Shown here: piece by piece, positions 1-6,329 of the stretch
How positions within the stretch are numbered: position 1 is the first letter of the stretch
Layout: every line of letters starts with the position of its first letter
Program-made: the position numbers and the translations under genes
Source of the DNA: Actinomycetes bacterium
Lineage (GTDB): Bacteria > Actinomycetota > Actinomycetes > JAJYSQ01
DNA: 6,704 nt
Assembly (NCBI GenBank): GCA_021793495.1
Contig: JAJYSQ010000098.1
Coordinates: 1-6,704 of the forward strand
Direction: 5' to 3'
The notes under the pieces: generated by a model
The model's database searches: none
Seen by the model: the letters and a program-made list of their open reading frames with translations, nothing else
What the model was told of the DNA's origin: nothing

Positions 1-22
1 TCCCCGCGGTGAACGGGTGTGC

Positions 23-1183
23 TCAGTCCTGGACGTGCGACGCCACGAAGGGCGGGCGCACCACGCGCGCCCGGCATCGACGCCCCCGGACGTCCACGAG
101 GAGCTCCTCGTCCACTGCTGGTGCGGGCCGCTCGGAGCTGCTGCGCACCAGGGCAAGGGCGATACCGGTCCGCAACGTCGGGGAGAACGTGCCGCTGGTG
201 GTCTCGCCAAGTGGCTGGCCCTGGAGGTCGTGCACCGTCATGTGCGGCCGGGGCACGCCCCGCTCCAGCAGCAGCAGTCCGATCGCGGTCTGCCGCGGGC
301 CCTCGGCCCGTTCGTCGAGGAGCGGCTCGCGGCCCCAGAAGGTCGGCTTCGACCACCCTACCGCCCAGCCCAGGTGGGCCTGGTTCGGTGTGACCGACCG
401 CGACAGGTCCTGACCGTGCAGGGGGTACCCCATCTCGGTCCGCAGCGTGTCTCGAGCCCCGAGACCGGCCGGCAGGATGCCAGCCGGCTCTCCGGCCTCG
501 AGCAGGGCGTCCCACAGGGCCAGCGCGGCAGCCCACGGGACCAGCAGCTCGTACCCCCGTTCCCCGGTGTAACCGGTCCGGCAGACCACGACCCCCCGGG
601 CGCCCCACTCGACCTCCCGGAACGACATGTACGGGTGTCCCGTCGGCAGTCCGATCCGGTCCAGCACCTCGTCGGACCGGGGTCCTTGCACGGCCAGCAC
701 ACCGAACTCCTCGTGCCGGTCGGTCACGGACACTCCCGCCGGTGCCTCGGCCACCAACCGGCGCACGACCTCCGCGGTGTTCGCGGCGTTCGGGACCAGC
801 AGGACGTCGTCATCGGAGCGCAGATAGACGATCAGGTCGTCGACCACGCCGGCGCTGCCCGGATCCAGGCAGAGCGTGTACTGCGCTTGACCTGGGCCGA
901 TGCGTCCCAACGCGTTGCTCAACGTCGCATCGACGAACGCCGCAGCCCCCACACCGGTCACCGTGGCCTTGCCCAGGTGGCTGACGTCGAACACCCCGAC
1001 CCGCTCACGGACCGCGGCGTGCTCGGCGAGGACCCCCCCGCCGGCGTACTCGATCGGCATCGCCCAGCCGCCGAAGTCCGCCATCCGAGCCCCCAGCTCC
1101 CGGTGGCGGTCATCCAGCGGGGAGCGCCGGGGCGTCGTGGCAGGGCGTGTCGACGGCGAGGTCACGACCGTGGACGCTAGCAT
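23..1183 (-). CDS. gcvT: Glycine cleavage system aminomethyltransferase (T protein)
   Basis: GcvT transfers the methylene carbon of the aminomethyl-lipoyl arm of H protein to tetrahydrofolate and releases ammonia, acting in the cytoplasm in glycine breakdown and one-carbon supply. The 386-residue product is slightly longer than E. coli GcvT (about 364). Visible family motifs are [12 protein letters not shown] (35-46), VFDVSHL (64-70), VDDLIVY (114-120, containing the conserved catalytic Asp), AVQGP (164-168), [11 protein letters not shown] (202-212, folate-site region), [11 protein letters not shown] (240-250) and TSGTFSPTL (329-337). The start chosen is the ATG at 1183, which leaves about 20 poorly conserved Thr/Ser/Pro/Arg-rich residues before the conserved SPLDDRH segment. 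No strong Shine-Dalgarno precedes it, so a GTG at codon 7 or leaderless translation is possible. The reading frame stays open far upstream, to 1756, but that part overlaps pepA and has no family resemblance. The gene is divergent from pepA and no gcvH or gcvP is visible. Function is confident; the exact start is less so. Confidence 0.95.
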   Translation of the reverse strand: MLASTVVTSPSTRPATTPRRSPLDDRHRELGARMADFGGWAMPIEYAGGGVLAEHAAVRERVGVFDVSHLGKATVTGVGAAAFVDATLSNALGRIGPGQAQYTLCLDPGSAGVVDDLIVYLRSDDDVLLVPNAANTAEVVRRLVAEAPAGVSVTDRHEEFGVLAVQGPRSDEVLDRIGLPTGHPYMSFREVEWGARGVVVCRTGYTGERGYELLVPWAAALALWDALLEAGEPAGILPAGLGARDTLRTEMGYPLHGQDLSRSVTPNQAHLGWAVGWSKPTFWGREPLLDERAEGPRQTAIGLLLLERGVPRPHMTVHDLQGQPLGETTSGTFSPTLRTGIALALVRSSSERPAPAVDEELLVDVRGRRCRARVVRPPFVASHVQD

Positions 1184-1249
1184 CGCGGGGTCCGCACGCG
1201 CGCCGGGCTGCGGGTGCCATCTCAGTGCCGTCCACACCACCACGTCGTG

Positions 1250-1277
1250 CACCGCAGGCTGCGGTCCGCCTGCGGTG
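1250..1277. repeat. Perfect 9-bp inverted repeat in the gcvT-pepA divergent gap
   Basis: The arms CACCGCAGG (1250-1258) and CCTGCGGTG (1269-1277) are exact reverse complements around a 10-base spacer. The spacer itself begins a further copy of CTGCGGT (1259-1265), so this heptamer occurs twice directly (1259-1265, 1270-1276) and once inverted (1251-1257). It lies 25 bp before the pepA start and 66 bp before the gcvT start. It has no following T-run and does not look like an intrinsic terminator. An operator for a dimeric regulator or a 5'-UTR hairpin of pepA are both possible; neither is shown. The rest of the 119-bp gap (1184-1302) shows no promoter I can assign. Confidence 0.6.
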
Positions 1278-1293
1278 AGCGATCCATGAAGTC

Positions 1294-1298
1294 GGGAG
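1294..1298 (+). promoter_or_regulatory. Ribosome binding site of pepA
   Basis: GGGAG sits four bases before the GTG at 1303. The spacing is short, but there is no comparable purine run before the next in-frame GTG (1318), so this site supports the 1303 start. Confidence 0.6.
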
Positions 1299-1302
1299 AA
1301 CC

Positions 1303-2814
1303 GTGACCAGCCTCCGGGTGAGCAGCACCTCCCTCGCCACCGTCCGCACCGATGCCGTCGTGGTCGGGGTGGCCTCCGGGACCACCGGGCCCGAGCTGGT
1401 CGGGCCGGCCACCGAGGTAGACACTCCCCTGGAAGGCGGGCTGCTCGCCGCACTGAGCGCCCTGGGGGCCACGGGCGGGCTGGAAGAGGTGACCCGCATC
1501 CCGACCCAGGGCCGGCTCGGTGCCGGGGTCCTGGCGGTCGTCGGGCTGGGCAAGGCTCCGGCCGAGGGAACCGCTTTCGACCCCGAGATCCTGCGGCGGG
1601 CTGCTGGCGCAGCGATGCGTGCGCTGGCCGGGCTGCGCAAAGTGGCGATCGGCCTGCCGTGCGAGGACCCGGCGGCGGTCGCTGCCGTGGCCGAGGGCGT
1701 GCTGCTGGGCACCTACACCTTCGACCGGTACCGCCACCTGTCAGCCGAGCGGGCAAAGGCTCCCGTGGACTCGGTGACCCTGGTCGTACCCTCCCCCCGG
1801 GAACGCGCCGTGCGTTCGGCCGTGGAACGGGCAGCCGTGGTGGCCGAGGCGGTCAACCTCGCCCGCGACCTGGTCAACACCCCACCCAACGACCTGCACC
1901 CCGTGGAGCTGGCACAGGCGGCCGTCGACGCGGCCAAGGCGCTGCCGATCAAGGTCGGGGTGCTCGACGAGCGGGCGCTACGCCGCGGCGGGTACGGCGG
2001 CATCATCGGCGTGGGCCAGGGGTCGGCCAACCCGCCACGCCTGGTGACCCTGACCTACCGGCACCCCAGGGCCACTCGGCGGCTGGCGCTGGTCGGCAAG
2101 GGCGTGACCTTCGACTCCGGTGGCCTGTCGCTCAAGCCGCCGGCATCCATGCCGGGGATGAAGGCCGACATGAGCGGGGCCGCTGCGGTGATCGCCGCAG
2201 TCACCGCGATCGCTCGGCTCGGCGTGGAGATCGAGGTCGTCGGCTGGGCGCCGATGGTCGAGAACCTGCCCTCGGGGGCCGCACAACGCCCCTCGGACGT
2301 GCTGACGACCTACGGTGGGCGCACGGTGGAGGTGCTCAACACCGACGCGGAAGGCCGGCTCATCCTCGCCGACGCGCTGGTGGCCGCCGCGGCCGACAAG
2401 CCCGACCTGATCGTGGACGCCGCTACGCTCACCGGCGCCGCCCTGGTGGCCCTGGGCCGACGGACCGGCGCGGTGATGTCCAACGACGACCGGACGCGTG
2501 ATCGAGTGGTCGATGCTGCCACTCGGGCCGGCGAGGCGATGTGGGCGATGCCGCTGCCCGACGAGCTCCGCGCCTCGCTGGACTCCCCGATCGCGGACCT
2601 GGCCAACATCGGGGATCGTAACGGGGGCATGCTCGTCGCCGGGATCTTTCTCCGAGAGTTCGTGCCGGCCACGATCCCGTGGGCGCACCTGGACATCGCG
2701 GGGCCTGCCTTCAACGAGGAGAAGCCCTTCGGCTACACGCCCAAGGGTGGCACCGGCGCAGCCGTACGGACCTTCGTGAAGATCGCCGAGGATCTGGCCG
2801 ACGGCCGGTTCTGA
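1303..2814 (+). CDS. pepA: Leucyl aminopeptidase, M17 family (cytosol aminopeptidase)
   Basis: This is a cytoplasmic two-metal exopeptidase that removes N-terminal residues, preferably Leu and other hydrophobics, from peptides during protein turnover. The product has 503 residues, the same length as E. coli PepA. A variable N-terminal domain (about 1-165) precedes the catalytic domain. Catalytic-domain landmarks are [12 protein letters not shown] (185-196), [15 protein letters not shown] (265-279), KADMSG (287-292), NTDAEGRL (346-353) and DAATLTGA. Metal ligands by family alignment are Lys266, Asp271, Asp289, Asp348 and Glu350; catalytic residues are Lys278 and Arg352. All are present, each four below the E. 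coli number, so the enzyme should be active. M17 enzymes are usually hexamers. The start is the GTG at 1303. The gene is divergent from gcvT and converges on the small gene at 2832 with only 17 bp between stop codons. Mycobacterial genomes name the homologue pepB. E. coli PepA also binds DNA as a regulator, but nothing here shows that role. Confidence 0.96.
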   Translation: MTSLRVSSTSLATVRTDAVVVGVASGTTGPELVGPATEVDTPLEGGLLAALSALGATGGLEEVTRIPTQGRLGAGVLAVVGLGKAPAEGTAFDPEILRRAAGAAMRALAGLRKVAIGLPCEDPAAVAAVAEGVLLGTYTFDRYRHLSAERAKAPVDSVTLVVPSPRERAVRSAVERAAVVAEAVNLARDLVNTPPNDLHPVELAQAAVDAAKALPIKVGVLDERALRRGGYGGIIGVGQGSANPPRLVTLTYRHPRATRRLALVGKGVTFDSGGLSLKPPASMPGMKADMSGAAAVIAAVTAIARLGVEIEVVGWAPMVENLPSGAAQRPSDVLTTYGGRTVEVLNTDAEGRLILADALVAAAADKPDLIVDAATLTGAALVALGRRTGAVMSNDDRTRDRVVDAATRAGEAMWAMPLPDELRASLDSPIADLANIGDRNGGMLVAGIFLREFVPATIPWAHLDIAGPAFNEEKPFGYTPKGGTGAAVRTFVKIAEDLADGRF

Positions 2815-2831
2815 CCTGCCCGTCCCACGGT

Positions 2832-3197
2832 TCACGCTGGGCCCGACGCGGTTCGTCCCGGGGCGCGGGGACCGCGGTGCGGGTCTGGGTTGGATCCGCG
2901 TCGCGCCGCGTCGAACTGCCGCATCCGCGCCGGGTACCCCACGACCGCCGCGTCATAGGCCGGCAGTCCCCACCGCAGGGCGAGACGTTGGGCGGTGCGC
3001 GGGTCGGCGACCCGACGACGGGTCCACTCTCCCGTCCCCGCGACCAGCAGCACCGTGGTCGGGGTCACCGTGGTGGCCGGCTCGACGAACGCCTCCACCC
3101 CGCGGTGGCTGGCGATGAAGCTCTCCAGATGGGCCAAGTCCACGGAGTCCCCCTCGCGACGGCGTCCCGGACGAGCCTTGCCGAGCCATCGACTCAT
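2832..3197 (-). CDS. Small conserved-looking protein of unknown function
   Basis: This encodes a 121-residue soluble protein with no signal peptide or membrane segment. I cannot assign a function. The core (about 37-96) looks structured: FVEPATTVTPTTVLLVA (37-53), GEWTRRRV (56-63), then GLPAYDAAVVGYPARMR (77-93). The pattern of a beta strand, a short charged turn and an Arg-rich segment resembles small actinobacterial proteins, sometimes loosely labelled oxidoreductase; that memory is not firm and no cofactor motif is visible. The N-terminus (1-20) and C-terminal tail (97-121) are rich in Arg, Pro and Gly and are probably flexible. Reality as a gene is supported by strongly G/C-ending codons, a good Shine-Dalgarno (GGGAAGGAAG, nine bases before the ATG), and a fit between the pepA and lpdA starts without overlap. 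It converges with pepA and is divergent from lpdA, so it is transcribed alone. Confidence 0.8.
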   Translation of the reverse strand: MSRWLGKARPGRRREGDSVDLAHLESFIASHRGVEAFVEPATTVTPTTVLLVAGTGEWTRRRVADPRTAQRLALRWGLPAYDAAVVGYPARMRQFDAARRGSNPDPHRGPRAPGRTASGPA

Positions 3198-3206
3198 CGG
3201 CGGCTG

Positions 3207-3216
3207 CTTCCTTCCC
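3207..3216 (-). promoter_or_regulatory. Ribosome binding site of the small gene
   Basis: On the minus strand these bases read GGGAAGGAAG, with nine bases to the ATG at 3197. This is one of the better Shine-Dalgarno sequences in the window and argues that the small gene is translated from this ATG. Confidence 0.65.
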
Positions 3217-3305
3217 GGTCGAGGTCTGCTGCGGTCAAGCCGGCTGTCGTGCTCTCCGAACGAGGAACGCGGGGCTGATCACCAGGGTTCCACCCGAGGC
3301 GGCCG

Positions 3306-3370
3306 GGGGAGCTGGTCCGCAGGGGAGCTGGTCCGCAGGGGGGCTGGTCCGCAGGGGAGCTGGTTAGGGA
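3306..3370. repeat. 16-bp tandem repeat upstream of lpdA
   Basis: The unit GCTGGTCCGCAGGGGA occurs as three near-identical consecutive copies (3311-3326, 3327-3342 with one A-to-G change at the last base, 3343-3358). A fourth, diverged partial copy follows (3359-3370, GCTGGTTAGGGA), and the first copy is preceded by GGGGA (3306-3310). The array ends about 77 bp before the chosen lpdA start, in the 250-bp divergent gap 3198-3447. It does not contribute to a recognisable protein. It may be an operator array, part of the lpdA leader, or simply slippage-generated sequence. I see nothing else assignable in this gap besides the two ribosome binding sites. Confidence 0.85.
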
Positions 3371-3434
3371 GGCCGGTGACCCTGGTGCCAAGATGAGACG
3401 GCAGGCCAGACGGCACGGTGGCTCAGTCGCGGAC

Positions 3435-3439
3435 AGGAG
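3435..3439 (+). promoter_or_regulatory. Ribosome binding site that decides the lpdA start
   Basis: AGGAG lies eight bases before the GTG at 3448, ideal spacing. The longer in-frame alternative, GTG at 3418, has no good purine run in front of it. Confidence 0.75.
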
Positions 3440-3447
3440 TGCGTTCG

Positions 3448-4854
3448 GTGGCGGAAGTACAGTCGGCGTTCGAGGGTGCCGGTGCGGTCTTCGACATGGT
3501 GGTCTTCGGCGGAGGCAGCGGCGGGTACGCGGCGGCGTTGCGCGGCGCGCAGCTCGGCCTGTCGGTCGCACTGGTCGAGAAGGACAAGGTCGGTGGGACC
3601 TGCCTGCACCGGGGGTGCATCCCGACCAAGGCTCTGCTGCACGCGGGGGAGGTGGCCGACACAGCCCGCGAGGGGGAGCAGTTCGGCGTGCAGACCACGC
3701 TGGCGGGCATCGACATGGCGGGGGTGAACCGGTACAAGGAGGGGGTCGTCTCCCGCCTGTACAAGGGGTTGCAAGGGCTCGTACGCAGTCGTGGCATCAC
3801 GTACGTCGAAGGTACCGGCCGGCTGGTCTCTCCGACGGCCGTAGAGGTTGCCGGCACTCGGTACGAGGGCCGGCACGTCGTCCTGGCCACCGGGTCCGTC
3901 CCCCGGTCGCTACCAGGCCTGACCATCGACGGCGTCAGAGTGATCGACAGCGACCATGCCCTGGCCCTGGATCGAGTGCCCACGTCGGTGGTGGTTCTCG
4001 GCGGAGGGGTCATCGGGTGCGAGTTCGCCAGCATCTGGCGTTCGTTCGGCGCTGACGTCACGATCGTCGAGGCCCTGCCTCACCTGGTCGCTGCCGAGGA
4101 CGAGGCCAGTTCGGCCATGCTCGAGCGGGCCTTCCGCCGCCGGGGTATCGCCTTCCACCTAGGGGCCCGGTTCAGCGGCGTGGAGACGACCGACGAAGGT
4201 GTTCGGGTCTTGCTGGAGAACGGCGCCGGCCTGGACGCGGAGCTGCTGCTCGTCGCCGTGGGACGCGGACCGGCCTCGGCGGGGCTGGGGTACGAAGAGG
4301 CCGGCGTAGCGATGGACCGCGGGTACGTGCTCGTCGACGGGGTGTGCCAGACCAACGTGCCGACGATCTCGGCGGTCGGGGACCTCATCCCCACCCTGCA
4401 GCTGGCCCACGTCGGCTTCGGCGAGGGCATCATGGTCGCCGAGCGGCTCGCCGGTCTCGACCCTCACCCGATCGACTACGACGGCGTCCCCCGGGTCACG
4501 TACAGCAACCCCGAGGTGGCCTCGGTGGGGCTGACCGAGACCGGGGCGGCCAGTCGGTACGGGGCGGACCGGGTCGAGACGGTCGTGTACGACCTGGCCG
4601 GCAACGGCAAGAGCCAGATCCTCAAGACCTCCGGGTTCGTCAAGCTGGTACGCGAGAAGGACGGCCCGGTCGTCGGGATCCACATGGTGGGCGCGCGGGT
4701 CGGCGAGCTCGTCGCCGAGGCCCAGTTGATCTACAACTGGGAGGCCTACCCGAGCGACGTGGCCTCCCTCATCCACGCGCACCCGACGCAGACTGAGGCG
4801 GTCGGCGAGGCCCACCTGGCTCTCGCCGGGAAGCCGTTGCACTCACATGGCTGA
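3448..4854 (+). CDS. lpdA: Dihydrolipoamide dehydrogenase (E3 / L protein)
   Basis: This FAD enzyme reoxidises the dihydrolipoyl arm of 2-oxoacid dehydrogenase E2 subunits, and usually of glycine cleavage H protein, passing electrons to NAD+ in the cytoplasm. With the GTG at 3448 the product has 468 residues, normal for the family. Landmarks are the FAD-binding GGGSGG (21-26), the redox-active disulfide TCLHRGC (Cys52 and Cys57), the second Rossmann motif GGGVIG (185-190) with Glu208 at the end of the next strand, which fits NAD+ rather than NADP+, AVGDL (309-313), and the C-terminal HAHPTQTE, whose His445 and Glu450 form the catalytic base pair. All key residues are present. A longer form from GTG 3418 would add 10 residues without family resemblance and lacks a good ribosome binding site. 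sucB follows after 101 bp on the same strand, consistent with E3 and E2 of one complex being co-expressed. Other pyridine nucleotide-disulfide oxidoreductases are unlikely given the HAHPT motif and this neighbour. Confidence 0.96.
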   Translation: MAEVQSAFEGAGAVFDMVVFGGGSGGYAAALRGAQLGLSVALVEKDKVGGTCLHRGCIPTKALLHAGEVADTAREGEQFGVQTTLAGIDMAGVNRYKEGVVSRLYKGLQGLVRSRGITYVEGTGRLVSPTAVEVAGTRYEGRHVVLATGSVPRSLPGLTIDGVRVIDSDHALALDRVPTSVVVLGGGVIGCEFASIWRSFGADVTIVEALPHLVAAEDEASSAMLERAFRRRGIAFHLGARFSGVETTDEGVRVLLENGAGLDAELLLVAVGRGPASAGLGYEEAGVAMDRGYVLVDGVCQTNVPTISAVGDLIPTLQLAHVGFGEGIMVAERLAGLDPHPIDYDGVPRVTYSNPEVASVGLTETGAASRYGADRVETVVYDLAGNGKSQILKTSGFVKLVREKDGPVVGIHMVGARVGELVAEAQLIYNWEAYPSDVASLIHAHPTQTEAVGEAHLALAGKPLHSHG

Positions 4855-4874
4855 TCACCGGCATGCTGGTCGTC

Positions 4875-4913
4875 GGGGCGGTTGAGCAGCCGAGCCACTG
4901 ACCCAACCGGCCC
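4875..4913 (+). other. Potential hairpin in the lpdA-sucB gap
   Basis: GGGGCGGTTG (4875-4884) can pair with CAACCGGCCC (4904-4913), giving nine base pairs interrupted by one G-G mismatch around a 19-base loop. There is no T-run after it, so it is not a classical intrinsic terminator. It could act as a partial terminator, an mRNA stability element, or nothing. Confidence 0.4.
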
Positions 4914-4915
4914 AT

Positions 4916-4929
4916 CGCGCCGAGGCGCG
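4916..4929 (+). other. Short GC hairpin just before the sucB ribosome binding site
   Basis: CGCGC (4916-4920) and GCGCG (4925-4929) pair perfectly around a four-base loop CGAG. It ends eight bases before the sucB Shine-Dalgarno, so it could influence translation initiation. A five-base stem of this kind is not rare in GC-rich DNA. Confidence 0.35.
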
Positions 4930-4937
4930 CCCCACCG

Positions 4938-4945
4938 AAGGAGAG
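4938..4945 (+). promoter_or_regulatory. Ribosome binding site of sucB
   Basis: AAGGAGAG precedes the ATG at 4956 by ten bases. It is a strong purine-rich site that supports this start, as does the lipoyl domain beginning at once with VSVTMPALGES. Confidence 0.75.
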
Positions 4946-4955
4946 TTCGCACACC

Positions 4956-6254
4956 ATGGCGGTCTCGGTCACGATGCCGGCGCTCGGAGAGAGCGTCACC
5001 GAGGGCACGGTCACCCGCTGGCTCAAGCAGGAAGGCGACCACGTCGAGGCCGACGAGCCTCTGCTCGAGGTCTCCACCGACAAGGTCGACACCGAGATCC
5101 CCTCCCCCGCCAGCGGCGTACTCACCCGGATCACCGCCGCCGTCGACGAGACCGTCCCCGTCGGCGCCGAGCTCGCCGTCATCTCCGACAGCACCCCCAC
5201 ACCCACACCCACCCCCACACCGACACCCGTTGCGGCAGTGACACCCACACCCGTTGCGGCACCCGTTGCGGAAGCAGCAGCGGCAGTGGCAGCCGACGTT
5301 GGCGCATCGGGCCCCTATGTCACCCCGTTGGTCCGCAAGATGGCGGCCGAGGCGGGCGTCGACCTGGCGTCGGTGCGCGGCACCGGAGCTGGCGGACGGG
5401 TGCGCAAGCAGGACATCCTCGATGCAGCAGCCGCACGGGAGGCGGCCCTGAAGGTCGCAGCGACGTCGGGAGCGGACCGCCCGTCCGGCACCCACCCGGC
5501 GGCAGGAAGCCGCACGGCAGCACCCCCGATCTCGCCCCTCCGTGGCACCTCCCAGCCCATGTCCCGGCTTCGGCGGGTGATCGCCGAGAGGATGGTCTCG
5601 TCGCTGCGGACGACGGCCCAGCTCACCACGGTCGTGGAGGTGGACGTCACCTCGGTCGCCCGGCTCCGCGAGAGGGTCCGTGACTCCTTCCTGGCCCGGG
5701 AGGGGGTCAAGCTCTCGTTCTTGCCCTTCTTCGCGAAGGCGGCGGTGGAGGCCCTCAAGACCTACCCCACGCTGAACGCCAGCATCGTCGACGACACCAT
5801 CGTCTACCCCGCAGCCGAGCACCTCGGCATCGCCGTGGACACCGATCGAGGGCTGCTCGTACCGGTCATCCACGACGCAGGGGACCTGAACATCGCCGGC
5901 TTCGCCCGCCGGATCGCCGACCTCGCGGACCGGACCCGGTCCAACCGGATCACCCCGGACGAGCTGGGTGGCGGGACTTTCAGCATCACCAACACCGGCA
6001 GCCGCGGCGCCCTGTTCGACACTCCCATCATCAACCCTCCCCAGGTCGCCATCCTGGGCACCGGGGTAGTCGTGAAACGACCCACCGTGGTCGAGCATCC
6101 GGACCTGGGAGAAACCCTGGCCGTCCGGCACATCGTGATGCTGGCCTTGTCCTACGACCACCGGCTGGTCGACGGCGCGGACGCCGCCCGCTTCCTCGTC
6201 GCGATGAAGCTCCGGCTGGAGGCGGGCACGTTCGACGAGGAGGTTGCCCCCTGA
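4956..6254 (+). CDS. sucB: Dihydrolipoamide acyltransferase (E2) of a 2-oxoacid dehydrogenase complex
   Basis: E2 carries acyl groups on a swinging lipoyl arm and transfers them to CoA, linking an E1 decarboxylase to E3. The 432-residue product has all parts in order: one lipoyl domain (2-78) with the lipoylated Lys43 in TDKVDTE; an Ala/Pro/Thr linker (79-118) with six consecutive Thr-Pro or Pro-Thr pairs; the peripheral subunit-binding domain (about 119-157, VTPLVRKMAAEAGVD then GTGAGGRVRKQDI) that holds E3/E1; a second flexible linker (158-195); and the catalytic domain (about 196-432) with GTFSITNTGSRG (340-351), NPPQVAILGTG (360-370) and the active site DHRLVDG, whose His402 and Asp406 are catalytic. 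Many actinobacterial homologues have two lipoyl domains and over 550 residues, so this is a short form. It lies 101 bp after lpdA on the same strand. Substrate is uncertain: databases usually call this family succinyltransferase SucB, but mycobacterial DlaT and corynebacterial AceF serve pyruvate dehydrogenase and a shared complex. Confidence 0.94.
   Translation: MAVSVTMPALGESVTEGTVTRWLKQEGDHVEADEPLLEVSTDKVDTEIPSPASGVLTRITAAVDETVPVGAELAVISDSTPTPTPTPTPTPVAAVTPTPVAAPVAEAAAAVAADVGASGPYVTPLVRKMAAEAGVDLASVRGTGAGGRVRKQDILDAAAAREAALKVAATSGADRPSGTHPAAGSRTAAPPISPLRGTSQPMSRLRRVIAERMVSSLRTTAQLTTVVEVDVTSVARLRERVRDSFLAREGVKLSFLPFFAKAAVEALKTYPTLNASIVDDTIVYPAAEHLGIAVDTDRGLLVPVIHDAGDLNIAGFARRIADLADRTRSNRITPDELGGGTFSITNTGSRGALFDTPIINPPQVAILGTGVVVKRPTVVEHPDLGETLAVRHIVMLALSYDHRLVDGADAARFLVAMKLRLEAGTFDEEVAP
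5192..5271 (+). repeat. CA/CCC-rich short repeat coding the Thr-Pro linker of E2
   Basis: Within sucB, a run of CACCC/CACACC units (5192-5228) encodes the alternating Thr-Pro stretch at residues 80-91. It is followed by three copies of ACCCGTTGCGG (5225-5235, 5249-5259, 5261-5271) encoding Pro-Val-Ala segments. The copies are spaced 24 and 12 bp apart, so gain or loss of units keeps frame. This is the only clear low-complexity DNA inside a gene in the window. Confidence 0.75.
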
Positions 6255-6312
6255 CCACATCGCTGTCCGGCCCGAGGCCGCTCCACCCCGCTGCGGCGTA
6301 GCGCCCCGGTTC

Positions 6313-6320
6313 AGGACAGG
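6313..6320 (+). promoter_or_regulatory. Ribosome binding site of the epimerase gene
   Basis: AGGACAGG precedes the ATG at 6330 by nine bases. The same site abuts an in-frame ATG at 6321 with no gap, so 6330 is the better start. Confidence 0.5.
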
Positions 6321-6329
6321 ATGGGGACC

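Noticed and set aside
1..22. Gene fragment left of the gcvT stop codon
   Set aside because: Twenty-two bases are too few to support any coding or regulatory call.
17..1180. Long open frame on the plus strand opposite gcvT (387 codons)
   Set aside because: It is a mirror of gcvT caused by GC-rich codon use. The translation is Arg/Pro/Gly/His-rich without any family resemblance, while the minus strand has clear GcvT motifs.
1184..1302. Glycine riboswitch upstream of gcvT
   Set aside because: Glycine aptamers occur upstream of gcvT in some actinobacteria. The minus strand of this gap lacks the GGAGAG-type core, and the gap is short and dominated by the simple dyad.
1184..1756. N-terminal extension of the gcvT frame up to position 1756
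   Set aside because: The frame is open but overlaps pepA antisense, is Arg/Pro-rich, and lies before the normal GcvT N-terminus.
1978..2835. 285-codon open frame on the minus strand opposite pepA
   Set aside because: It lies under the conserved catalytic domain of pepA, with His/Gly/Arg-rich translation and no recognisable domain.
3273..4859. 11-bp direct repeat GGCTGATCACC at 3273-3283 and 4849-4859
   Set aside because: A few exact 11-bp matches are expected by chance in a window of this size and composition, and no structure flanks them.
4746..6260. 504-codon open frame on the minus strand opposite sucB
   Set aside because: It is low-complexity Gly/Arg/Asp/Cys sequence antisense to a clear E2, and it also runs into lpdA. 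It is a shadow of high GC content.
6255..6329. Terminator after sucB
   Set aside because: Only a weak five-base stem (GCCGC 6277-6281 with GCGGC 6293-6297) and no T-run; read-through into the epimerase gene seems as likely.
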